This document shows positions 8,943 through 18,278 of a DNA stretch of 64,000 bases, in pieces. The notes below the pieces were generated by a model. It had not been told where the DNA came from, ran no database searches, and saw nothing but the letters and a program-made list of their open reading frames with translations. How positions within the stretch are numbered: the first letter of the stretch is position 1; each line of letters starts with the position of its first letter. Origin of the DNA: Asticcacaulis sp. AC402 (GTDB taxonomy: Bacteria; Pseudomonadota; Alphaproteobacteria; Caulobacterales; Caulobacteraceae); NCBI RefSeq assembly GCF_000495835.1, contig NZ_AWGC01000006.1, forward strand, positions 186,001-250,000, read 5' to 3'. A program made the position numbers and the translations under genes.

Positions 8943-11618
8943 ATGTTGTTGAATAAGAAAGGCGCGCTGCGCCTGGCGCTGATGGCCGGCGCGTCCTTTA
9001 TCGTGGCGGGTCAGACCCAAGCCCAGGAAGCTCAGGCACAGGCTCAGGTTGAAGAAACCACGGAAGTGACCATTATTGGTCGCCGTCCGCTGGCCGAAAG
9101 CCAGGCAGCCGCCATGCGGACGCAAAAGAACTCGGATTCGCTGGTCACCGTCCTGTCGGCTGACGCCATCGGCGACCTGCCTGACCAGAACATCGCCCAG
9201 GCCGTTTCGCGCCTGCCCGGCGTCGGTATCGAGCGTGACCAGGGCCAGGGCCGCTATGTCAACCTGCGCGGCGCCCCGCGTTACTGGACGACCCTGTCCT
9301 TCGACGGCCTGTCGGTCGTCTCGCCCGAAGGCCGCCAGACACGCTTCGACAACATTCCTTCGGCCATCGCTTCGCAAGTCACGATCCAGAAGGCCATCGT
9401 GCCGTCCATGCCGGGTGACACGGTCGCCGGCAATGTTGACATCCGCACGCGCCGCGCCTTCGACTATAAGGGCCAGAAGATCACCGGCAAGCTTGGCCTG
9501 GGCCATGTCGAACTGGGCGACGGTCAGGAAATCGATGCCTCGCTGGTCTATTCCAACATCTTCTTGGACGGCAAGCTGGGCGTTGTCGCCCAGGCGTCCT
9601 TTTACAGCCGTGAAATGGCGACGGAAAACTGGGAAACCGACCCCTATGCCACGCCGCGTGCCGTGGATACGTCGAAGCGCTTTGCCGTCGATACCAAGAA
9701 CAAGCACTATCGTTTGTACCGTGAAAACACCTCGGCCTCGCTGCGCCTTGATTATAAACTGAATGCCGACAACACGATTTTCGCGTCGACCATCTACTCG
9801 GATTTTTATGACGACGAACTGCGTGACCAGTTCATCTTTAACCTCGAGACAGGCACGAATGCGGCCGGCGTGGCCTATAACAGCGACGCCAATTTCACGG
9901 CCAGTGATCCCAAGCGCGGCACGGTTTACGGCGTCCGCACGAACGCGCGTATCACCTACCGCGACAACCACGACACCATGTCGACCAACACCGTGGGTGG
10001 CGAGCATCATTTCGGTAACGGCCTGGATGCCTCGTGGCGTTTGAACTACACTTGGACCGAAAACCGCGGCGATAACCCGGCGGAAATCCGTTTCCGCAGC
10101 GGCAGCAACTTCGCTTCGCGTCCGACTGTTGACTACGACTTCCGCGATACCACTTCGAACTTCGTTCAGTTGTTCCGCACGACGGGCACCACGACGGCGC
10201 GCACCAAGGGCGACCGGGTGATGAACATCGAAGACTTCGCCATGCCGCTGAACCAGATCTCTATGCTGGAGGCGGCCGAAGAAACCAAGGCGTGGACCGG
10301 CAAGGTTGATTTCGATTACCAGACCGAACTGTTCGGTCGCGAAACCAAGGTCGAGTTCGGCGGTCTCTACACCACTCGCGAAAAGCAAAACCTGGAATAT
10401 GGCTTCAGCGGTTCGACCTCGGGCAGCACCCTGACCTACAGCCAGTTCGCGCAGGATGGCGATTACCTGGGTGAGCAGTATCTCGGCTATACCTTCCGCT
10501 ACTCCAACAAGGACGCGGTGCTGAACGCCATCGCGACCTCGCGTGGTACGACGGCCCTGACCCAGAACCTGGCCAACTACTGGAAAGTCAGTGAGGACAT
10601 CACGGCTGCCTACCTGATGGCGACGACGCAGTTCGACTGGGGTAACATCGTCTACGGCGCTCGTGTCGAGTCGATCAGCAACACCGGTGAAGCCTACACC
10701 TTCGTCGGCAGCACCAATAACGGTCTGTTGGAAACCTCGTCGGATGAAACCCTGGTTTACCCCAGCGTGCACCTGAACTGGAACCTGTCGGACCGCCTGA
10801 AGGCGCGTTTCGGCCTGACGACCTCGGCCTCGCGCGCCGACTTCGACGATCTGCGCCCGAACTTCACCATTGACGACACTGCCGACACGATCTCCGGCGG
10901 CAACCCCGATGCCAATCCGGAAAAGCAGGTTGGCCTGGACGCCTATCTCGAATATTACGGCAGCAACGACACCTTCTTCTCGGCTGGCGTCTTCTACAAG
11001 GACATCAGCGACGTGCTGTTGTCGACGTCCACCACCTACGGCAAGGACGATCTGGATGTGACCGGGTTCGACCGGACGAACTACGCCTACTCGACGGTTA
11101 TCAACGGCGGCGACGGCCACATTCAAGGCCTTGAACTGTTCGCTTCGACGACCGCCGAATCTTTGGTCGAAAGCAATGGCCTTCCGAAATGGCTCGGCGG
11201 CTTTGGCGTTCGCGCTTCGGCTACCTTCACCGAGTCAGAACTGAACCTTGGCGCGCGCACGATCAGCCTGTCCGGGACCTCGGACTCGGTCTACAACGTT
11301 CAGGCTATCTACGAAAAGTACGGCCTGACCGTTCGCCTGGCAGCCCAGTATCGCACGCCGTGGCTTCAGGAAGTTGGCAGCTACACCACGGTTGCCGGCA
11401 AGATGGTTCCGAACGGCAATGGCGACATCTATTGGGACAAGGACCTGGAAGTCGACCTGTCGGTCCGCTACCAGATCAACAAGAACTTCGAAGTCTTCTT
11501 CGACGGTGTCAACCTGACCAATGACGGCTCGGCCCGCTACGGCGATACCGATCAATATCCGATCGAGTACGAAAAGTTCGGCAAGCGTTACATTGCCGGC
11601 GTTCGTTTCAACTTCTAA
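8943..11618 (+). CDS. TonB-dependent receptor (Caulobacter/Xanthomonas type)
   Basis: An 891-residue outer-membrane receptor. A signal peptide (about 1-28, ending near QTQAQ) is followed by a short Gln/Ala-rich stretch, a TonB-box-like region (EETTEVTIIGRR), the plug domain (about 60-175; LPDQNIAQAVSRLPGV, RYVNLRGAPRYWTTLSFDG) and a beta-barrel ending in RYIAGVRFNF, the terminal aromatic outer-membrane signature. The plug matches the TonB-Xanth-Caul type, often used for carbohydrate or other large substrates. No adjacent enzyme reveals the ligand. The gene is monocistronic, with a strong terminator at 11642-11672. A long open frame on the opposite strand (8520-11126) is its shadow. Confidence 0.93.
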   Translation: MLLNKKGALRLALMAGASFIVAGQTQAQEAQAQAQVEETTEVTIIGRRPLAESQAAAMRTQKNSDSLVTVLSADAIGDLPDQNIAQAVSRLPGVGIERDQGQGRYVNLRGAPRYWTTLSFDGLSVVSPEGRQTRFDNIPSAIASQVTIQKAIVPSMPGDTVAGNVDIRTRRAFDYKGQKITGKLGLGHVELGDGQEIDASLVYSNIFLDGKLGVVAQASFYSREMATENWETDPYATPRAVDTSKRFAVDTKNKHYRLYRENTSASLRLDYKLNADNTIFASTIYSDFYDDELRDQFIFNLETGTNAAGVAYNSDANFTASDPKRGTVYGVRTNARITYRDNHDTMSTNTVGGEHHFGNGLDASWRLNYTWTENRGDNPAEIRFRSGSNFASRPTVDYDFRDTTSNFVQLFRTTGTTTARTKGDRVMNIEDFAMPLNQISMLEAAEETKAWTGKVDFDYQTELFGRETKVEFGGLYTTREKQNLEYGFSGSTSGSTLTYSQFAQDGDYLGEQYLGYTFRYSNKDAVLNAIATSRGTTALTQNLANYWKVSEDITAAYLMATTQFDWGNIVYGARVESISNTGEAYTFVGSTNNGLLETSSDETLVYPSVHLNWNLSDRLKARFGLTTSASRADFDDLRPNFTIDDTADTISGGNPDANPEKQVGLDAYLEYYGSNDTFFSAGVFYKDISDVLLSTSTTYGKDDLDVTGFDRTNYAYSTVINGGDGHIQGLELFASTTAESLVESNGLPKWLGGFGVRASATFTESELNLGARTISLSGTSDSVYNVQAIYEKYGLTVRLAAQYRTPWLQEVGSYTTVAGKMVPNGNGDIYWDKDLEVDLSVRYQINKNFEVFFDGVNLTNDGSARYGDTDQYPIEYEKFGKRYIAGVRFNF

Positions 11619-11641
11619 AGACGTCTGATATCCGACAAAGG

Positions 11642-11672
11642 GCGCCGCCGGTTCAGCCGGCGGCGCTTTTTT
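11642..11672 (+). terminator. Intrinsic terminator of the TonB receptor gene
   Basis: A 10-bp perfect stem, GCGCCGCCGG (11642-11651) with CCGGCGGCGC (11657-11666), loop TTCAG, then six T. It begins 24 bp after the stop codon. Confidence 0.95.
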
Positions 11673-11743
11673 GTATCCGTTTCCGGCTCTTTACAAAGAC
11701 GGATCCGCGTGAAAAGTTCCTCCTGAAACCTTTGGAGGTGCAG

Positions 11744-13726
11744 ATGAAAGCGTTCGCGGCATTCGGTATGGCTTTGATGCTGTGGGTCGGGACCGCCCAG
11801 GCGCAATCCGTGCCTCCCGCCATGCCGGCGGCCCTGCCGCCAGGCCTGCCGGCGCCGCAGGATGTCGACTATCCCGGCACGATCCAGCTCCATGTCGACG
11901 CCAGTGACACCGACCGTCACATCATCCGCATCCGGGAAGTCATTCCCGTGGCCCAGGCTGGGCGCCTGACCCTGCTGGTGCCGAAGTGGCTGCCCGGTCA
12001 CCATTCACCCGCCGACACCGATCTGACCAAGATCGCCGGGCTGCGGGTGACCGCCGCCGACGAGGTACTGCCCTGGACGCGCGATGGCGTCGAGGTCAAC
12101 GCCTTCCATGTCGAAGTGCCGCAGGGCGTGTCCGAGGTGGTCGCCGAGTTCCAATACCTTTCGCCGGTCCAGGCCAGCGATGGTGACATTGTCCACACCG
12201 AGTCCATGCTGGCCCTGCAATGGGTCGGGCAGAGCCTCTATCCGGCCGGCTGGTTCACGCGCCGCATCCCCATCCAGCTCATCCTGACCCTGCCGAAGGA
12301 CTGGCAATACGCTGCCGCCCTGGAAACGCAAAGCCGCACGGGCGATGTCGTCACTTTCAAGCCGATCGCCTACGACCACTTCATCGATTCACCGCTGATC
12401 GCCGGCCGCCATTTTCGCACCTACGACCTCGATCCGGGGGCCAAGGTGCCGGTTCGCCTCAACATCGTCGCTGACGACCCCAAGGACCTGGAGATCCCCG
12501 ACAACGTCGTCGATATCCACCGCCGTGTCGTCCAGGAGGCCTACAAGCTGTTTGGCTCGAAACACTATGACCATTATGACTTCCTGGTCACCTCATCGAA
12601 CACGGTCAGCATCGGCCTGGAGCATCACCGGTCGTCGGAGAACGGCGTCGAGCCCGGCTATTTCCGCGACGTGGCGGGCAAGGGCTTCGGCCGCAATATC
12701 CTGGCCCACGAATACATCCACAGTTGGGACGGCAAGTTCCGCCGGCCGCAGGGCCAGTTCACCGGCGACTTCCAGGCGCCGATGCAGGACGACCTTTTGT
12801 GGGTGTACGAGGGGGCGACCACCTACTGGACCTGGGTGCTGGAGGGGCGGGCAGGGCTCTACACCTTCGATCAGACCCTGCAGCAGCTCGCCGTCACCAT
12901 GGCGACGTACGACAACCTGCCGGCGCGGCAGTGGCGCAACCTGGTCGATACCACTTACGACCCGATCATCTCCAACCGTGAACCCAAGTCGTGGCTCAGT
13001 TGGCAGCGGTCGGAAGACTATTACTTCGAAGGTGCCCTGATCTGGCTGGAGGCGGATACGCTGATCCGTGGGAAGACCGGGGGCAAAAAATCGCTCGACG
13101 ATTTCGCCCGCGGTTTCTTCGGCGTCGAAGACGGCACCTGGGATCCGGTGACCTATGTTTTCGATGACGTAGTGGCTGCATTGAACGGTGTCTATCCGTA
13201 TGACTGGGCGACGTTTCTCACCGACCGCATCACCCGCACCGGCGGTGGTGCGCCTTTGGACAGCCTTGCCCGGGCCGGTTATCGTCTGGTCTATAGCGAT
13301 ACGCCAACAGACTACATCACGTCCTATGACACCAGGCGCGGTGTCGTCGGGTTTATGTACGGCCCGGGCCTCAGTGTCGCCAAGGACGGGACGGTGCGCG
13401 GTGTCATGTGGGATGGGCCGGCCTTCAAGCTGGGCCTGGCCGGCGGCATGAAACTCGTCGCCATAGACGGCCGCGCCTTCACGACCGACCGGCTGAAGGC
13501 GGCCCTGGTGGCGGCGCACGGGACCGACAAGACGATCGAACTGTGGGTTCAGGACGGCGAGCGCTTCCGCATCGTCACGCTCGATTACCATGATGGGTTG
13601 CGCTATCCCAGGCTGGAACGCATCGAAAGCCAGGCGGATGGGCTGCGGCCGATCTTCACAGCGACAGAGTCCAAGCCGGCAAAGAGAATCACATCGGAAA
13701 GCGGAGTGAGGCGAAACGCAGACTGA
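11744..13726 (+). CDS. M61 family metallopeptidase (glycyl aminopeptidase-like)
   Basis: A 660-residue secreted peptidase of the M61 family, related to Sphingomonas glycyl aminopeptidase. The start at 11744 follows GGAGG at 11734-11738 and gives the signal peptide MKAFAAFGMALMLWVGTAQA. The zinc motif HEYIH lies near 321-325 (LAHEYIHSWDGKFRRP) with the downstream glutamate in YEGATTYW (near 354). A C-terminal PDZ-like domain (about 535-610: AKDGTVRGVMWDGPAFKLGL) is usual in the family. The product should be periplasmic. It stands alone between two terminator-bounded units. Confidence 0.9.
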   Translation: MKAFAAFGMALMLWVGTAQAQSVPPAMPAALPPGLPAPQDVDYPGTIQLHVDASDTDRHIIRIREVIPVAQAGRLTLLVPKWLPGHHSPADTDLTKIAGLRVTAADEVLPWTRDGVEVNAFHVEVPQGVSEVVAEFQYLSPVQASDGDIVHTESMLALQWVGQSLYPAGWFTRRIPIQLILTLPKDWQYAAALETQSRTGDVVTFKPIAYDHFIDSPLIAGRHFRTYDLDPGAKVPVRLNIVADDPKDLEIPDNVVDIHRRVVQEAYKLFGSKHYDHYDFLVTSSNTVSIGLEHHRSSENGVEPGYFRDVAGKGFGRNILAHEYIHSWDGKFRRPQGQFTGDFQAPMQDDLLWVYEGATTYWTWVLEGRAGLYTFDQTLQQLAVTMATYDNLPARQWRNLVDTTYDPIISNREPKSWLSWQRSEDYYFEGALIWLEADTLIRGKTGGKKSLDDFARGFFGVEDGTWDPVTYVFDDVVAALNGVYPYDWATFLTDRITRTGGGAPLDSLARAGYRLVYSDTPTDYITSYDTRRGVVGFMYGPGLSVAKDGTVRGVMWDGPAFKLGLAGGMKLVAIDGRAFTTDRLKAALVAAHGTDKTIELWVQDGERFRIVTLDYHDGLRYPRLERIESQADGLRPIFTATESKPAKRITSESGVRRNAD

Positions 13727-13847
13727 CTCTCTGTGCCGCAGAATCTGAAAATTTCAAAAAAAATCTTGGCGGCATGTCGAAATTTCCAAGTGGCGTTCGT
13801 CACCCTGTCGAAGGCAACCGAGCCTTCCCATTGGAGGATGTGACGAT

Positions 13848-14366
13848 ATGAAGCCCATTAAACTCGCACTGATGGTTTGCGGCATTGGCGTTGCGGCGAT
13901 CGCTGCCACCTTTCTTCTGCCGCACCAGGTCACCGTTGAGCGCCGTTCGACGGTCAAGGCCCAACCGGAGGAGATTGTCGCGATGCTCGCCTCTGAGCAA
14001 GGGTACCAACGCATCAACCCCTATCGCACCCGTGATCCCAATCTCAAGACGCAACCGTTCGGTCCAACATCGGGCGTCGGATCGGGATTCCATTTTGCCG
14101 GCAAGGACGGCGAGGGATCTCAGACTGTAACCCGTGTGACGAAAAACTCTGTCACCTACGCCATTGATCTGGGTGACTTGGGCCAACCGCGCCAGGCTGT
14201 GTCCGTGATGCCTGTCGCGGGCGGATCTGAGGTCGTTTGGCAAATGACCATGGACCTTGGGATGAACCCCGTTATGCGGGTCATGGGGGTGTTTATGGAC
14301 GCGATGCTGGGAGAGACCCTGGAAACCGGCCTGTCAAACCTGTCTCGCGTATCGGGCCAGGCGTAG
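13848..14366 (+). CDS. SRPBCC/polyketide-cyclase-like membrane-anchored protein
   Basis: A 172-residue protein with one N-terminal hydrophobic segment (KLALMVCGIGVAAIAATFLL) followed by a START/SRPBCC-type fold (TVERRSTVKAQPEEIVAML, then QRINPYRTRDPNLK and GEGSQTVTRVTKNSVTY). GGAGG sits at 13833-13837, ahead of the ATG. Proteins of this fold bind hydrophobic ligands in a deep cavity; the ligand here is unknown. It precedes the DGPF/ECF sigma pair by 220 bp. SRPBCC proteins are frequent neighbours of ECF sigma factors of this class, so a shared stress response is possible but unproven. The gap 14367-14586 holds nothing I recognise. Confidence 0.7.
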   Translation: MKPIKLALMVCGIGVAAIAATFLLPHQVTVERRSTVKAQPEEIVAMLASEQGYQRINPYRTRDPNLKTQPFGPTSGVGSGFHFAGKDGEGSQTVTRVTKNSVTYAIDLGDLGQPRQAVSVMPVAGGSEVVWQMTMDLGMNPVMRVMGVFMDAMLGETLETGLSNLSRVSGQA

Positions 14367-14586
14367 CTTTCGGCCTATGTGCAAAAATACAGTTTACGAA
14401 ACGGGAAGCTGCAATATGACTGTTGTTCCAGCGACCTGCCTGTAGGCCAAGCCCTTGACCACCATCTTTCTCAACTTGCCTTTTCAACGTGACAAAATCG
14501 CGTTTATGCCTGCCCTGTCGATCCCGGTGATGCACCCGGGTCTCAGCCCTTTCAACCTGTAATCCTTTCAAAACTGGAGACACCCT

Positions 14587-14940
14587 ATGAAGTATATGGC
14601 ACTGATCTACTCAGACCCATCTCTCGAACCCGCCTATGGGACCACCGAATTCGAAGCCATGATGCAAGGCTATGGCGCCCTCAATGAGGCCCTCAAGACC
14701 GCCGGCGTCTATGTCGCCGGAGATGGTTTGCAGGATGTCGACACGGCGACCTCCGTGCGGGTCCGAGGCGGCAAGACTGAGACCATGGATGGCCCGTTTG
14801 CCGAAACCAAGGAACGGCTGGGCGGGTATTACATCATCGACTGTGCCGATCTTGACGAGGCTCTGCGGTTTGCCGCCATGATTCCCTCGGCTGCCTATGG
14901 TACTGTCGAGGTCAGGCCCCTGGCGGACTACGGACTTTGA
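14587..14940 (+). CDS. YCII-related DGPF-domain protein
   Basis: A 117-residue protein of the DGPF/YCII family. It begins MKYMALIYSDPSLEP and contains the hallmark METMDGPFAETKERLGGYYI-like block (TMDGPFAETKERLGGYYIID, about 77-96) and the C-terminal EVRPL. AACTGGAGACACCCT precedes the ATG and contains a good Shine-Dalgarno. The fold is a ferredoxin-like dimer; the biochemical role is not established. Its stop codon overlaps the start of the downstream ECF sigma gene, the standard genomic pairing of ECF42-type sigma factors with DGPF proteins. Confidence 0.88.
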   Translation: MKYMALIYSDPSLEPAYGTTEFEAMMQGYGALNEALKTAGVYVAGDGLQDVDTATSVRVRGGKTETMDGPFAETKERLGGYYIIDCADLDEALRFAAMIPSAAYGTVEVRPLADYGL

Positions 14941-16163
14941 TAAAAGCCCCCGGTTCTCATGAGGTTGAGACGGCTATCGCGCAGTTTATGCGTGAGGACC
15001 GGGGGCGCGTCCTCTCCAGTCTGATGGCGAAGTTTCGTAACTTTGACCAGGCCGAGGAGGCGCTTCAGGAGGCGCTGGCCTCGGCCTTTACGCATTGGAC
15101 ACGCAACGGACTTCCCAGCAATCCGGCCGCCTGGCTCCATACCGCGGCCAGCCGTAAGGCTATTGATCGCCTGCGCAAAGCCAGGCGCGACGAAGGGCTA
15201 AGCCAGGATATTGGTTTGCTGTCACAAGGTGATGTCGCCTCTGAAAGTCACGGGGTGACCGACCAGCGGCTCAGTCTGATTTTTACCTGCTGTCATCCGG
15301 CCCTGGAGCCCAAGTCAAGCATTGCGTTGACGTTACGGACCCTGGGCGGCCTGACGACGACGGAAATCGCCAATGCCTTTCTGGATGCCGAGACGACCTT
15401 GGGGCAACGTCTTTGTCGGGCCAAGGCCAAGATTGCGCAAGCCGGCATTCCCTTTCGTGTCCCTGAGCCTCAGGATTGGGATGAACGGCTCAATAGTGTG
15501 CTTAAGGTCATCTATCTGATTTTCAATGAGGGGTATTGCGCGTCTTCGGGCGCTACTTCGGTGCGCGTTGATCTGTGCGAAGAGGCGATCTACCTGGCGC
15601 GGATGATAGAAACCCTTCGTCCGGATGAGCCGGAGGTCCTGGGCGTGTTGGCGCTGATGCTGTTTGCGCACGCCCGTTACCGGGCCAGAATCGCCGGAGC
15701 CGGCGTCGTGCCGTTGGAAGCCCAGGATCACCTATTGTGGGATCAGGGAAAACTGAAAGAAGCCGAAGCCTGTTTGGATCGCGCTCTGACGCTTGGCAAA
15801 ACTGGCCCTTACCAGATTCAAGCGGCCATCATGGCTTTGCACAGCCAGGCGGCGGCCCGCGATTGGGGGCAAATCCTGATGCTGTATGATGCCCTGATCA
15901 CATTCGATGCCAATCCGGTCATTCGCCTGAACAGGGCCGTCGCCCTGGCCGAGGCGGGTTTTCTTGAGCTTGCGCTTCAGGAACTGACGGCGCTGGAGGG
16001 GGCTCTGACCATGTACCAACCCTACTTCGCGGCCAAGGCTGACCTGTTGCGCAAGGCCGGACATGAGGCCGCGGCGCAAACCGCCTACGCGCAGGCCATA
16101 GGCCTGGCCAGAAATGCTGCCGATGTGGCGTGGCTCCAAAGGCAGAAGTCGGCCGCGACGTGA
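14937..16163 (+). CDS. ECF-family RNA polymerase sigma factor (ECF42-like)
   Basis: A 408-residue sigma factor. The N-terminal part holds sigma region 2 (FRNFDQAEEALQEALASAF, AAWLHTAASRKAIDRLRK) and region 4 (about 105-160). A long C-terminal extension of about 220 residues follows, containing FNEGYCASSG and TPR-like helices. This architecture is that of ECF42, which lacks a classical anti-sigma factor and is thought to be controlled through the extension and the partner DGPF protein. The start is probably TTG at 14937, overlapping the DGPF stop by four bases and implying translational coupling; an ATG about 50 bases later would cut into region 2. Confidence 0.88.
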   Translation: MIKAPGSHEVETAIAQFMREDRGRVLSSLMAKFRNFDQAEEALQEALASAFTHWTRNGLPSNPAAWLHTAASRKAIDRLRKARRDEGLSQDIGLLSQGDVASESHGVTDQRLSLIFTCCHPALEPKSSIALTLRTLGGLTTTEIANAFLDAETTLGQRLCRAKAKIAQAGIPFRVPEPQDWDERLNSVLKVIYLIFNEGYCASSGATSVRVDLCEEAIYLARMIETLRPDEPEVLGVLALMLFAHARYRARIAGAGVVPLEAQDHLLWDQGKLKEAEACLDRALTLGKTGPYQIQAAIMALHSQAAARDWGQILMLYDALITFDANPVIRLNRAVALAEAGFLELALQELTALEGALTMYQPYFAAKADLLRKAGHEAAAQTAYAQAIGLARNAADVAWLQRQKSAAT

Positions 16164-16319
16164 AAGCAGGAGCTGATTTCGCCTAACCCGGACCCACCAG
16201 GATCGTGCGCCGCCAGTTTTTCTCGTGTCCGCCGCCCCCGGCTATCCCCACTGCCATATTCCTCGTCGATAGGTCCAAGTAGGCGTTGAAACCCCGGGGG
16301 ATGGTTCTATACCTGTGTC

Positions 16320-17687
16320 ATGCCCGCCCCCAATACAGACCTTTTCGGCCATGTCGCGCCGACCGCCAAGTCCACCCATAACACTCCTTTGGCGCAGGTC
16401 GATGACGCCGCCAAGCCGCTGGCCGACCGGCTGCGGCCCAAAAGCGTCGATGAGGTCGTCGGCCAGGACCATCTGCTGGGGCCCGACGGCGCCATCTCGC
16501 GGCTGATCGCGCGTGGATTCCTGCCCAGCCTGATCCTGTGGGGACCGCCGGGCGTTGGCAAGACCACCATCGCCCGGCTGCTGGCAGAAGCTGCCGGCTA
16601 TGCGTTCCAGCAGATATCGGCTGTCTTTTCCGGCGTCGCCGATCTCAAGAAGGCTTTCGAACAGGCGCAACAACGCCATCAGATGGGGCAGCGCACCGTG
16701 CTGTTCGTCGATGAGATCCACCGCTTCAACCGTGCCCAACAGGACAGCTTCTTACCGTTCGTCGAGGCCGGGGTGGTCACCTTGATCGGGGCGACGACGG
16801 AAAACCCGTCGTTTGAGCTCAACGGCGCGCTCTTGTCGCGGTGTCAGGTCTTCGTGCTGAAGCGGCTGGACGACGCGGCTCTGGATCAGATCATCGCCAA
16901 GGCCGAAGATCATATGGGTCGCAAACTGCCGCTGCAGCCCGAGGCCTATGACACGCTGAAATTGCTCAGTGATGGCGATGGCCGCTATATCCTCAGCCTG
17001 ATCGAGGCGCTGGACCATATGGGTTTCGAGACGCCTCTGTCGTCGGAGGCGTTGCTGGCGCAGCTTCAAAAGCGCCGCCCCAACCATGACAAGGACCGCG
17101 AGGGCCACTACAACCTGATCAGTGCCCTGCACAAGTCGGTGCGCGGGTCGGATCCGGACGCGGCCCTGTACTGGCTGGCGCGGATGCTGAACGGCGGCGA
17201 TGACCCCCTGTTCATCGCCCGGCGGCTGATCCGCATGGCGTCGGAGGACATCGGTAATGCCGATCCGATGTCGCTGCTAATGTGCCAGGCGGCGCGGGAT
17301 ACCTACGAAGTGCTGGGCTCGCCCGAGGGCGAGTTGGCCTTGGCCCAGGCGGTCGTCCACATGGCCTCGGCGCCGAAATCCAATGCCGTCTATACCGCCT
17401 TCAAGGCGGCGCAGAAGCTGGCGCGTGAGACCGGCCATCTCGATCCGCCGGCGGTCATCCTCAATGCGCCGACCAAGCTGATGAAGGATATCGGCTATGG
17501 CGCGGGCTATATCTACGATCCCGACGATCCGGATGGATTCTCGGGTCAGAACTATTTCCCCGACGGTTTGGCCAGGCCGAAACTGTACGACCCGGTCGGT
17601 GATGGCCACGAGGCCAAGGTCAAGCAGCGGCTGGAATACTGGGCGCAGCTTCGGGCGACCAAGCAGAAGGCGCGCGGGGAGGGGTAG
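16320..17687 (+). CDS. rarA: Replication-associated recombination protein A (RarA/MgsA)
   Basis: A 455-residue AAA+ ATPase that acts at stalled replication forks with SSB. The Walker A motif is GPPGVGKTT (about 74-82), the Walker B region is FVDEIHRFNRAQQD, and sensor 1 is GATTENPSFELN. The C-terminal part carries the conserved GSDPDAALYWLARML and YFPDG segments of the RarA tetramerisation domain. Length is normal. The ATG at 16320 has only a weak Shine-Dalgarno but starts just before the conserved N-terminus. Neighbouring genes are unrelated. Confidence 0.93.
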   Translation: MPAPNTDLFGHVAPTAKSTHNTPLAQVDDAAKPLADRLRPKSVDEVVGQDHLLGPDGAISRLIARGFLPSLILWGPPGVGKTTIARLLAEAAGYAFQQISAVFSGVADLKKAFEQAQQRHQMGQRTVLFVDEIHRFNRAQQDSFLPFVEAGVVTLIGATTENPSFELNGALLSRCQVFVLKRLDDAALDQIIAKAEDHMGRKLPLQPEAYDTLKLLSDGDGRYILSLIEALDHMGFETPLSSEALLAQLQKRRPNHDKDREGHYNLISALHKSVRGSDPDAALYWLARMLNGGDDPLFIARRLIRMASEDIGNADPMSLLMCQAARDTYEVLGSPEGELALAQAVVHMASAPKSNAVYTAFKAAQKLARETGHLDPPAVILNAPTKLMKDIGYGAGYIYDPDDPDGFSGQNYFPDGLARPKLYDPVGDGHEAKVKQRLEYWAQLRATKQKARGEG

Positions 17688-17775
17688 GTTGCATTCTGCT
17701 TTCCCGGTGGGAGGCAGGATTTGGACACCCTGACGAATCTGCGTAACTATGGGCTGCGGAAAAAGGAAAAGTTCT

Positions 17776-18240
17776 ATGGGAACGTCGTCGATCTGGCTTT
17801 TGCTGCTCATCATCATGGTATCTGTCGTGCCGGCCTTCCTGCCGCTGATTATCGCGCGAACCACTGGTGTCAATCGTTATGGTCCGGCGCCCCGCACAGG
17901 ATTGAGCCTTTCTGAAGCCGTCCAGGCCTGTGTGAACAAATATGCCCAGTTCCAGGGACGGGCATCTCGTTCTGAATACTGGTGGTTTTATCTGGCGTGC
18001 CTGATTGCCGGTATCGTTCTTGAAGTGCTCGCCTATATTTCGGGCTTCCGCTTCCTGAACATCCTTGCACTCGCCTGGTTCTTGCCCGGTCTGGCGTCGG
18101 TTGTCCGGCGCCTCCACGATAACAACCGCAGCGGCTTTTGGATATTGATCGGGTTCGGCTTTGGCGTCATTCCGCTCATCTACATGCTGACCCGGCCGAC
18201 GCAGGTGGACGCCCACGACAAGGCAAAGATTTTCGAATAG
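17776..18240 (+). CDS. DUF805 family membrane protein
   Basis: A 154-residue protein with an N-terminal membrane helix (IWLLLLIIMVSVVPAFLPLI) and a DUF805 domain with three further helices. The family marks FQGRASRSEYWWF (about 65-77) and RRLHDNNRSGFW (about 112-123) are present. I chose ATG 17776 because AAAAAGGAAAAG lies about eight bases upstream; an in-frame ATG at 17749 has no ribosome binding site. Family function is unknown. A second DUF805 gene lies at 22666-23073. Confidence 0.82.
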   Translation: MGTSSIWLLLLIIMVSVVPAFLPLIIARTTGVNRYGPAPRTGLSLSEAVQACVNKYAQFQGRASRSEYWWFYLACLIAGIVLEVLAYISGFRFLNILALAWFLPGLASVVRRLHDNNRSGFWILIGFGFGVIPLIYMLTRPTQVDAHDKAKIFE

Positions 18241-18278
18241 GTTTTGACCTTGGTGACATGGCGCTGTAGCTACGCGCC

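Noticed and set aside
8520-11126. 868-codon open frame on the minus strand
   Set aside because: Fully antisense to a clear TonB-dependent receptor; the frame is open because of GC-rich codon bias and its translation has no recognisable domain.
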